A DNA stretch of 7,094 nt. Origin: Hyphomicrobium_A sp041659545 (lineage in GTDB: Bacteria; Pseudomonadota; Alphaproteobacteria; Rhizobiales; Hyphomicrobiaceae). Position numbers and translations under genes: made by a program. Below, piece by piece: positions 1 to 5,289 of this stretch; position 1 is the first letter of the stretch; every line of letters begins with the position of its first letter. A model generated the notes under the pieces. The model was not told where the DNA came from. It saw nothing but the letters and a program-made list of their open reading frames with translations, and ran no database searches. The DNA is taken from assembly GCA_041659545.1 (NCBI GenBank), contig JBAZYB010000214.1:1-7094 (forward strand), given 5' to 3'.

Positions 1-46
1 GTCCACTTGGCGAGGACTCTAGGTTGAGCGTCCGGAGGAGTCCAGG

Positions 47-142
47 ATGAGGCGGCCGCCTCCGCATCCAGTGTTGCCCTGCGAGCGCAGGGCCTGTCGG
101 CCCTGTCACCGCAAGAAAATCACGGGGATGAATGCAGGATGA
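47..142 (+). CDS. Possible 31-residue small ORF with good RBS (doubtful)
   Basis: A 31-codon ORF starts at ATG 47, with GGAGGAG at 34-40 and a six-base spacer, a very good Shine-Dalgarno arrangement. The predicted peptide is basic and proline-rich, with cysteines at residues 12, 17 and 20. It matches no family I know. Its ATG overlaps a frame-3 stop (TGA at 48-50) in an ATGA, and its own stop (140-142) overlaps the ATG at 139 in a second ATGA. That pattern would suit translational coupling. Against it, the ORF is very short, lies over two palindromes and has an arginine/proline composition that random GC-rich sequence produces easily. It may be a leader peptide, or chance. Confidence 0.15.
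   Translation: MRRPPPHPVLPCERRACRPCHRKKITGMNAG
49..62. repeat. 14-bp perfect palindrome
   Basis: GAGGCGGCCGCCTC equals its own reverse complement and contains the 8-bp core GCGGCCGC. As RNA it could form a five-base-pair stem with a four-base loop just downstream of the GGAGGAG at 34-40. No T-tract follows, so it is not an intrinsic terminator. Its role is unknown. Confidence 0.6.
76..103 (+). repeat. Two overlapping, mutually exclusive hairpins
   Basis: GCCCTGCG (76-83) and CGCAGGGC (86-93) form a perfect 8-bp inverted repeat with a two-base centre. The right arm shares bases with a second pair, GGGCC (90-94) and GGCCC (99-103), separated by TGTC, so only one of the two can fold at a time. 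No run of T follows either, which argues against a simple rho-independent terminator. The arrangement could be a leader structure for the downstream gene or a chance product of GC-rich sequence. Confidence 0.4.
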
Positions 143-333
143 GCGTTGCTGCGGCGGCACCGGACGCGCCTCGCACAACATCTCGATTGGCAGATGTGGC
201 TGCATCCGCTTGGGTTAACGTTAAACGCACGGGCACGCCGGTGCCGGATGCCAAACAACCCGGGCAGGAATTTCTCGACATAATTCACTCACCCGCCCAT
301 GTTCATGTGCAATTAAGAAATCAGGGCAGGTGC

Positions 334-340
334 AGGAGGT
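334..340 (+). promoter_or_regulatory. Strong ribosome binding site fixing the bactofilin start
   Basis: AGGAGG (334-339) is followed by T and lies six bases before the GTG at 346. It is the strongest Shine-Dalgarno in the region and decides the start in favour of GTG 346 over the in-frame ATG at 139. Confidence 0.85.
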
Positions 341-345
341 GTTTC

Positions 346-864
346 GTGTTCGGCCGCGGCTTCAATCCAGATCCTAAGGCGCCGGGCGCCTCGCCGACAT
401 CGCCGGGCTCAGGCCCCTCGTTGACGCCGCCTGCCATGCCCGCATCGCGCGACTTCACCACCTCTTCATCGCCAATGATGGCCCCCGCAAAGGCGGCATC
501 GATCATCGGACCCGATCTCGCAATCATCGGCCAGAAGATCACGCTCGTGTGCAAGAGTGCGCTCATTGTCTCCGGCGAAGTCACCGGCGACATCCACGGC
601 GACGACATTACCGTCGGCGAGACCGGCAAAGTCACCGGCTCGGTGATTGGCCGCAACCTGACGGTTCAGGGCTCGGTAAACGGCGAACTGCGTGGCGAAA
701 CCGTAGCGCTGCATTCGACGGCGCGCGTTGAAGGCGACATCGTGCAAAGGCATCTGGTGGTCGCCGAAGGAGCGCATTTCGACGGCCGGGTGCGCAGTGC
801 CAAGGACGCCAGCGACTGGCAGCCGGTGCTCGACACCGACACCCATCGCAACGCCATAGGCTAG
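346..864 (+). CDS. Bactofilin (polymer-forming cytoskeletal protein)
   Basis: Bactofilins are cytoplasmic proteins with a right-handed beta-helix core that polymerise without nucleotide and act as scaffolds, often at poles, stalks or budding sites, for cell-wall enzymes. The 172-residue product opens with MFGRGFNPDP, the short phenylalanine-bearing start typical of the family. A proline/serine/alanine-rich disordered tail follows to about residue 50. The core spans about residues 52-149. Its beta-turn ladder shows as regularly spaced glycine turns (GDI 81, GSV 98, GEL 113, GDI 130, GRV 147, about 15-17 residues apart). A short polar tail ends the protein, and the length is normal for the family. 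GTG 346 is chosen because AGGAGG lies six bases upstream. The in-frame extension to ATG 139 adds 69 residues that do not look like a bactofilin N-terminus. The gene converges on the coiled-coil gene 28 bases downstream. Family assignment is firm; the exact morphogenetic role is not known here. Confidence 0.9.
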   Translation: MFGRGFNPDPKAPGASPTSPGSGPSLTPPAMPASRDFTTSSSPMMAPAKAASIIGPDLAIIGQKITLVCKSALIVSGEVTGDIHGDDITVGETGKVTGSVIGRNLTVQGSVNGELRGETVALHSTARVEGDIVQRHLVVAEGAHFDGRVRSAKDASDWQPVLDTDTHRNAIG

Positions 865-892
865 CCCACGGCCGCTAAACGCGCCGCATTGC

Positions 893-2362
893 TCAAGCCG
901 AATTCTTGTCGAGACCCGTAATGCGGTCGAGCAGCCGCGCCTTGCGCGTCCGCTTGACTTCGGCAGGCACGCCATCGCCACTTGATGTCATACCCGCTGC
1001 CGGAGCGTGCTCGACGCGCGTCTCGGCCGGCAGCGAGGCGGCATCGTGGGGTTTCAGGAAGCCGCCGCCACGCCGAGGCTCGCCCTCACTGGAATTCTCT
1101 GCAGGAGCGGCCTGAGCATCATTGATCGGCCGGGCAAAGCGCGCCACGCGTGGATCGTTGATGCGCTCGGCAAGCGGCCGCTTTGACGCTTCCGCGCTGT
1201 CTTGCGACCGGCGTGCCGGTCCGGACGTCGGAACGGTGCCCGATCCCAGGCGCCGCATCTCCTCCATAAAGTAGGCTGCCTGACGCGCCAGCTTCTCATT
1301 GCCGGCAGCAAGCTCGGCCCGCAGTGAGTGGATCGTACCCGTTTGCTCGTCGGTCAGTGCCTGTAGCGCTGACAGACGCGCCTTGAGCGCAATTTTGCTT
1401 TCCTTGACGCTACGATCGTCGCTGTCGGCTGCCTCATAGGTGGAGAGCGCCGCCTTGAGGCGTGACAGCTCGCCCGCCTGATCCTGGTTCACCGACTTGA
1501 GACGCCGGATCTCTGTCTGCATCTGCGGATCGGGATTCTCCGGTGCGCGCTCCACCGCCTTCAAAGGCGGCGGCATATCGGCCCCGGCACCAACGCCGCG
1601 AACCTTGGCCGGACGCATCGCTTCGCCCATCCCGGCCATGCCATCTCCGGCATCGGCAGCCGGACCGGCCCGCGCCACGAGAGACTGCAGCCTGGCGATG
1701 AGCGCTGTTTGCTCCCGCGTCTTGGCGCGCAGCGCCTCTATCTCGGTACGCAAGGCGATTTCGCCGTCGTAACGGGGATCGGCAAAACCATCGCGATTGC
1801 GAGACGCGCGGGTGTTCAGTGTAGCCTTGAGACGATGCACCTCGTCCGTCTGCTGCGTATTGATCTGGTTCGCTTCCTCGAGGGCGCGCCCCTGCTTCTC
1901 GCTCGACTGCGACAGTGCAACGATCTCGCGATCGCGCTGGAACAGCAGCTTGCGCGCTTCGGCCAAGCGGTGCTCGACCTTCGGCAAACGATCCATGATC
2001 GTCTGCTCGAGTACCCGGCGCGCATTCTCGTGCTCTTCGAGGGCCGTACGCTGGCGAGCCAGTTCGCCCTCGAGTTCGCTGATTGAGGCATCGCGTCGAT
2101 TGAGCTCGACCATCTGCCGCGCCGAGGCTTCCGTCGATTCCTCGACCTTGGTCTCGAGCTTGTGGATGCGGATGGCCGCCTCAGCGCGCAGCCGATCCTT
2201 ATCGGCGCGAATTTCGACCTCGGTCAATGGCATGGAGCGCTTCAGCGCTTCGGTGGTGAGCCGAGCGACACGGCGCCGATAAAGAGGGGCAATGAACAGC
2301 GCCAAGAGGGCCGCCGTCAGGAAGCCCAAGGTGGCCAACATGACCATCTCGATGGTGATCAC
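893..2362 (-). CDS. Membrane-anchored coiled-coil protein, function unknown
   Basis: The 489-residue product has one N-terminal membrane helix (about residues 6-27) followed at once by a basic stretch (YRRRVARL, 28-35), so the bulk is probably cytoplasmic. Residues 35-180, 200-232 and 280-370 are rich in Glu, Arg, Lys, Gln and Leu with heptad-like spacing, suggesting segmented coiled coil. The segments are separated by Gly/Pro/Ala-rich linkers (233-280) and followed by a disordered tail (375-470). A basic helix (RTRKARLLDRITGLDK, 471-486) ends the chain. The segment PLTEVEIRADKDRLRAE (45-61) resembles a motif I recall from unnamed Rhizobiales proteins. The start is GTG 2362, with GAGG (plus-strand 2371-2374) eight bases upstream; in-frame ATGs five and seven codons later would remove part of the membrane helix. 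It lies 158 bases downstream of eipA in the same orientation. A structural or scaffolding role in envelope or polar growth is inference; no enzymatic motif is visible. Confidence 0.8.
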   Translation of the reverse strand: MITIEMVMLATLGFLTAALLALFIAPLYRRRVARLTTEALKRSMPLTEVEIRADKDRLRAEAAIRIHKLETKVEESTEASARQMVELNRRDASISELEGELARQRTALEEHENARRVLEQTIMDRLPKVEHRLAEARKLLFQRDREIVALSQSSEKQGRALEEANQINTQQTDEVHRLKATLNTRASRNRDGFADPRYDGEIALRTEIEALRAKTREQTALIARLQSLVARAGPAADAGDGMAGMGEAMRPAKVRGVGAGADMPPPLKAVERAPENPDPQMQTEIRRLKSVNQDQAGELSRLKAALSTYEAADSDDRSVKESKIALKARLSALQALTDEQTGTIHSLRAELAAGNEKLARQAAYFMEEMRRLGSGTVPTSGPARRSQDSAEASKRPLAERINDPRVARFARPINDAQAAPAENSSEGEPRRGGGFLKPHDAASLPAETRVEHAPAAGMTSSGDGVPAEVKRTRKARLLDRITGLDKNSA

Positions 2363-2520
2363 GCCAGCGACCTCGTTTGCGAACGGCTAAACAAGGCGCA
2401 TGGCAACACACCCAAGCGCAACCGCTCGGCCGGTGTCGTCATTCTGGCGAGTTGGCTGCGCAATGCTCTCATTTCAGCGCGTCTCCACCCGGAACATACC
2501 CCATGAAGCCGCGCGGCGAC
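2363..2520. other. Intergenic region between eipA and the coiled-coil gene
   Basis: This 158-base gap lies 3' of eipA and 5' of the coiled-coil gene, both on the minus strand. It contains the palindrome GCCGCGCGGC (2508-2517) directly after the eipA stop, but no T-run on the minus strand, so a terminator is not supported. GAGG for the downstream gene is at 2371-2374. No clear promoter boxes are visible, though the gap is long enough to hold one. Confidence 0.45.
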
Positions 2521-3417
2521 TCAAAATGGATTCCACGTTGGCGTGCGGGTATACTTCAAATATCCGATGTTCGCACCTAGACGTAAACCAATTCCCGAAC
2601 GTATGGGCGCCAAGGTGACGTTCCCATGTGTCTGGAATTGGATACCCACGCCTCCGACGATGTATGCGGAGCCCTGAACACCCGCATACCGCTCATAAAT
2701 CTGCGCCGGATCCTGCAGATTGTAGACCAAAACCATGGTCTTTGAGCCTTCACCGCCAAAGTCATAGCCGATCGACGGGCCCTGCCAGTAAACCCTATGG
2801 GAGCCGGCATCCTTGGTATAGAGCGTGCCCTCGCCGTACCGCAGTCCGGCGACGAAGGCGCCACCGCCATCGGTCCCCAGGATATAGCCGTTCGGCCGCC
2901 CCGACTTGCGGAAGGCGTACTCCACGACGCTCGCCAGACCCTTGCTGACCGAGCCGAAAAAGTGCTCTCCCGCGCCGATGATCTCGTTCTGTGAATAAGT
3001 ATCTCCCGGAGGCGGACCACCGCCCCGACCGTCGTCATAGGCTTCGCCTGGGGCGTGATAGGGTTCACCATATCCGGACCCACCTTCCTCTGCAGGTGGA
3101 GGTGCGGTAGCAGACCGGTCGCCGTCGTAGCGGCGATAGTTGTCGTCCTCGCGATAGACGCCACCGGGCCGGTAGGGCGACTGGTTAGCCGACCCGCCGC
3201 TCTGCGGCTGGGCGGAACCGTCGGCCGGCGGTTGATAGGCGTCGCCACTCCCCGTGCGCCCCCCCGAATAGGCGCCATAGCCGCTGTTGTCCTGCGCGTG
3301 ACCGGAAGGGGCAAAAGCAATTGCTGCAAAGCATAATGCAAGCGTCGAGACAGCGAGACGGACGCAACGTCCATGCGGCAACAGCGCCATCGAAGTACCC
3401 ATCATTTTAAAAGCCAT
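2521..3417 (-). CDS. eipA: EipA-like periplasmic envelope integrity protein (DUF1134)
   Basis: DUF1134 proteins are soluble periplasmic proteins conserved in alphaproteobacteria. Brucella abortus EipA has an eight-stranded beta-barrel fold, is directly activated by CtrA and is needed for envelope stress resistance. The 298-residue product has a signal peptide: basic residues at 17-20, a hydrophobic core at about 21-36 and likely cleavage after GHA (39-41). A disordered linker rich in Gly, Pro, Tyr and Asp follows (about 42-139). The conserved domain fills 141-298, with family hallmarks such as GSVSKGLASVVEYAF (155-169), GRPNGYILG (173-181), WQGPSIGYDFGGEGSKTM (211-228) and the C-terminal TPTWNPF. 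The linker of roughly 100 residues looks long for the family. No strong Shine-Dalgarno precedes ATG 3417; ATGs at codons 5, 6 and 10 are alternatives that keep the signal peptide. It lies 89 bases after cysQ in the same direction. Family assignment is firm. Confidence 0.93.
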   Translation of the reverse strand: MAFKMMGTSMALLPHGRCVRLAVSTLALCFAAIAFAPSGHAQDNSGYGAYSGGRTGSGDAYQPPADGSAQPQSGGSANQSPYRPGGVYREDDNYRRYDGDRSATAPPPAEEGGSGYGEPYHAPGEAYDDGRGGGPPPGDTYSQNEIIGAGEHFFGSVSKGLASVVEYAFRKSGRPNGYILGTDGGGAFVAGLRYGEGTLYTKDAGSHRVYWQGPSIGYDFGGEGSKTMVLVYNLQDPAQIYERYAGVQGSAYIVGGVGIQFQTHGNVTLAPIRSGIGLRLGANIGYLKYTRTPTWNPF

Positions 3418-3506
3418 CAGCGGCTAATCCGCAGCTGGCCGGCTATTCAAATCCCGCCGTAACTTATTGAGAAACTGTGGCCGCTCAACGATTGCATATG
3501 GCCTTA

Positions 3507-4349
3507 TTACGGCACCTGGGACCCAGCCGTCGGCGGCAATAACGGCTCTCGCGCCCAGGCGACGAACTGCGGGTTTGCGTATCCGCCCTCCCTCTTGCCG
3601 TAGCTCAGAGGTGCACCGTCCAGGGTCGTGACACATCCCCCCGCCGCCGCGAGAATCGCCTGACCCGCCGCAGTGTCCCACTCGCTGGTCTGCCCCAACC
3701 GCGCGTAGAGGTCGGCCTCCCCGCGCGCGATAAGGCAGAACTTCAGCGACGAACTTGCCTTGCGCTTCTCGGCAATGGCGAGATGGCTGAGGAACTCGTC
3801 GGTGCTTTGCGCGGCATGCGAGCGACTTGCAAACGCCACCAGCGCCTTGGGGTCCGGCTGGCGCGTCGCCAAAGGCTTCAGGGCAAGCTGAGAAAGGCTC
3901 GTCACCTCGTCATGCGGTGACAGCGTCGCCTCGACCGCCTCCCCCGCGCCTACCGTGACATAGAGTTGATCGAGCGCGGGAGCATAGATGATGCCGAAGA
4001 TCGGACGACCGCCTACGACAAGACCGACATTGATCGTGAATTCCGGGCTGCCCTTGATAAAGGCCCGCGTACCGTCGAGCGGATCGACAAGAAAGAATGC
4101 GTCCTCCACCGCCGGCACGCACCCGGCGGAGACGGCCTCTTCGGCAATCACGGGAACGCCTGGCGCCGCTAGGTGGAGCGCCTGCGTGAGAACAACTTCG
4201 GCCTCTTGATCGGCGATCGTCACCGGCGTCGTATCGGCCTTCGTTTCCACTTCGACGTCGGTCGCGAAATGGCGCATCTCGATGCGCCCCGCAGCCAGAA
4301 CGGAGGGCAGCAACGCCTCGACCAGCGCCCGGTAATCCTCTAGCCTCAT
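3507..4349 (-). CDS. cysQ: 3'(2'),5'-bisphosphate nucleotidase CysQ
   Basis: CysQ hydrolyses 3'-phosphoadenosine 5'-phosphate (PAP), a by-product of sulfate assimilation and sulfotransfer, to AMP and phosphate. It belongs to the lithium-sensitive, Mg-dependent inositol monophosphatase superfamily. Counting from ATG 4349 (280 residues), the visible motifs are KADTTPVTIAD (37-47), the metal-binding glutamates in AEE (69-71), the metal site DPLDGT (89-94) followed by RAFIKGSPEFTIN, SSLKFCLIARGEADLY (200-215) and WDTAAG (224-229). All catalytic positions appear intact. An in-frame ATG at 4406 would add 19 residues of unconserved sequence, and the only Shine-Dalgarno before it (GAGG) sits one base from the ATG, too close to work. 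ATG 4349 has GAG six bases upstream and begins MRLEDYRALVEALL, as CysQ proteins usually do. It is divergent from chpT and could be co-transcribed with eipA downstream. Sulfur metabolism has no obvious link to its neighbours here. Confidence 0.92.
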   Translation of the reverse strand: MRLEDYRALVEALLPSVLAAGRIEMRHFATDVEVETKADTTPVTIADQEAEVVLTQALHLAAPGVPVIAEEAVSAGCVPAVEDAFFLVDPLDGTRAFIKGSPEFTINVGLVVGGRPIFGIIYAPALDQLYVTVGAGEAVEATLSPHDEVTSLSQLALKPLATRQPDPKALVAFASRSHAAQSTDEFLSHLAIAEKRKASSSLKFCLIARGEADLYARLGQTSEWDTAAGQAILAAAGGCVTTLDGAPLSYGKREGGYANPQFVAWAREPLLPPTAGSQVP

Positions 4350-4575
4350 CGTTTGCTCGTACCTTGATTCGCGTGCCGGCCGACTGCGGCTCGGGTCGGA
4401 GAGCATGCCTCGCGCGTTAGAGAAGCAAATTGCTGGGCCGACCTTTGCATGGAAGTTCCGGCGCGTGTATCAGATGGCACCAACGTTTCGCAAGCGGACC
4501 TGTTGGCGCGTATCATTGAAGTGCGGGACCGCCCAGGCCCCGGCATTCGCAATAGCGGCATCCTAGGGGGGATCG
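4350..4575. promoter_or_regulatory. Divergent promoter region between cysQ and chpT
   Basis: These 226 bases separate two head-to-head genes and must hold the promoter of at least one of them. No convincing sigma-70 boxes and no full CtrA box (TTAA-N7-TTAA) are visible. One GANTC site (GATTC near 4366-4370) lies just upstream of cysQ; such sites are CcrM methylation targets in many alphaproteobacteria and would matter only if the host has CcrM. A G-rich AGGGGGG (4565-4571) directly before ATG 4576 is the probable chpT ribosome binding site, although the spacing is short. Confidence 0.5.
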
Positions 4576-4607
4576 ATGGGCGAGCGCGCCAATCCAACGG
4601 ACCTTGA
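4449..4607 (+). CDS. Possible 52-residue small ORF overlapping the chpT start (doubtful)
   Basis: ATG 4449 opens a 52-codon frame ending at TGA 4605-4607, which overlaps the first 32 bases of chpT in another frame. Part of the product (QADLLARIIEVRDRPG) looks like ordinary protein, but I recognise no family. No Shine-Dalgarno precedes the ATG. It may be a chance open frame in the divergent promoter region. Confidence 0.12.
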   Translation: MEVPARVSDGTNVSQADLLARIIEVRDRPGPGIRNSGILGGIDGRARQSNGP

Positions 4608-5217
4608 ACTCGCGGCACTCATCTCCAGCAAGATCTGTCACGACGTCATCGGGCCGGTCGGCGCCATCTACAATGGCCTCGAGATCCTCGATGAGGATGA
4701 CGACCAGGAAGCCAAGAACTACGCCCTCGACGTCATTCGCAACGTCACCGAGCAGGCCTCCGCCCGTCTGCAGTTCTGTCGCTTTGCCTTTGGCGCGGCT
4801 GGATCTGCCGGATCCATGATCGACCTGGGCACCGCCGAGCAGATCTCGCGTGGCTTTGTCGGCAAGGGCAAGCACAACCTCACTTGGCGCTGCCCGCCGG
4901 GCCACATGCCCAAGGACAAGGCCAAGCTCCTGCTCAACCTCGTTGCCAGCGCCATAACGGCCTTGCCGCGCGGCGGTGAAATCGAAGTCCAGATGGCCGG
5001 AACGACGGAAAACCCTAGCTTCCTCTTGCGCTGCCGCGGCACCAATGCGCGCTCACCGCAGCATCTGGCGGAGTTCATTTCCGGAGAGCACACGCCGCCA
5101 CTGGATGCGATGACGATTCAGGCCTACTACACCTGCCGTCTGGCAACGACGGCTGAAATGCGCCTCGCCGTACTACAGGACGGCGCCGATATCCTCCTTT
5201 CCGCTAAGCCTGCATAA
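4576..5217 (+). CDS. chpT: Histidine phosphotransferase ChpT
   Basis: ChpT is the cytoplasmic phosphotransfer hub of the alphaproteobacterial cell-cycle circuit. It takes phosphate from the hybrid kinase CckA and passes it to the response regulators CtrA and CpdR. The 213-residue product has the usual length and layout. A first long helix carries SKICHDVIGPVGAIYNGLEI (18-37), with His22 as the phospho-accepting residue and the characteristic HD-x(3)-PVGA-x(2)-NGLE pattern. A second helix of the dimerisation hairpin lies at about 44-71. A degenerate kinase-like domain (about 95-210) includes KLLLNLVASAITALPRGG (117-134) in the place of the kinase N-box; it lacks the glycine-rich ATP-binding motifs, as expected for ChpT. 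An in-frame TAG at 4564-4566 excludes any earlier start, so ATG 4576 is the first possible one. It is divergent from cysQ. The fetAB genes follow after 72 bases in the same direction, but no functional link to them is known. Confidence 0.93.
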   Translation: MGERANPTDLELAALISSKICHDVIGPVGAIYNGLEILDEDDDQEAKNYALDVIRNVTEQASARLQFCRFAFGAAGSAGSMIDLGTAEQISRGFVGKGKHNLTWRCPPGHMPKDKAKLLLNLVASAITALPRGGEIEVQMAGTTENPSFLLRCRGTNARSPQHLAEFISGEHTPPLDAMTIQAYYTCRLATTAEMRLAVLQDGADILLSAKPA

Positions 5218-5289
5218 GAACGCTGTCGGCACTGGCGAACGTCATTTTTTCTTCGGCTATGCCCCTTGCCCGCCAAGGGAGGGTTTCGC
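5218..5289 (+). other. Spacer between chpT and fetA with a T-run and the fetA RBS
   Basis: The 72-base gap contains a run of six T (5245-5250) preceded by a weak 5-bp stem with two wobble pairs (5221-5237, CGCTG/TGGCG). It could be a poor terminator after chpT, or chance. Further on, AAGGGAGGG (5275-5283) lies six bases before GTG 5290 and fixes the start of the ABC ATPase gene. Confidence 0.35.

Larger units (their letters stand above)
1..345. other. 5' region without a convincing gene, rich in short palindromes
   Basis: No recognisable protein is encoded here on either strand. All three forward frames are closed near the left edge: stops at 25-27 (frame 1), 27-29 region or earlier (frame 2) and 48-50 (frame 3). 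If a plus-strand gene enters from the left, only a short unrecognisable tail of it is present. The stretch holds a 14-bp perfect palindrome (49-62), an 8-bp-stem hairpin (76-93), an overlapping GGGCC/GGCCC pair (90-103) and the 10-bp palindrome TTAACGTTAA (215-224). Bases 265-325 are clearly more AT-rich than the neighbouring coding sequence, which fits a promoter or leader for the bactofilin gene at 346. I could not pick a credible -35/-10 pair. The frame of the bactofilin gene happens to stay open back to an ATG at 139. Confidence 0.5.

Noticed and set aside
466..981. 171-residue minus-strand open frame over the bactofilin gene
   Set aside because: It is antisense to a clearly identified bactofilin and overlaps the end of the coiled-coil gene. 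The product resembles no family, and long antisense frames are common in GC-rich coding DNA.
2526..2536. ATGGATTCCAC shared between the eipA 3' end and the right edge of the window (7083-7093)
   Set aside because: An 11-base match between two coding sequences in different contexts, with no extension on either side, is best explained as chance.
2577..3374. 265-residue minus-strand frame inside eipA
   Set aside because: It is the shifted frame of eipA, with an Arg/Thr/Pro-rich product and no domain. The DUF1134 frame is unambiguous.
4475..4492. Sigma-54-like TGGCAC followed by TTTCGC upstream of chpT
   Set aside because: The -24 element matches, but the essential GC of the -12 element is replaced by TC at the required spacing, so it is unlikely to be functional.
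4513..4905. 130-residue minus-strand frame over chpT
   Set aside because: It is antisense to chpT, whose protein motifs are intact; nothing in the antisense product is recognisable.
5221..5250. Possible intrinsic terminator after chpT
   Set aside because: The stem is only five pairs with two wobbles and ends some distance before the T-run, so it is too weak to call as a terminator feature.
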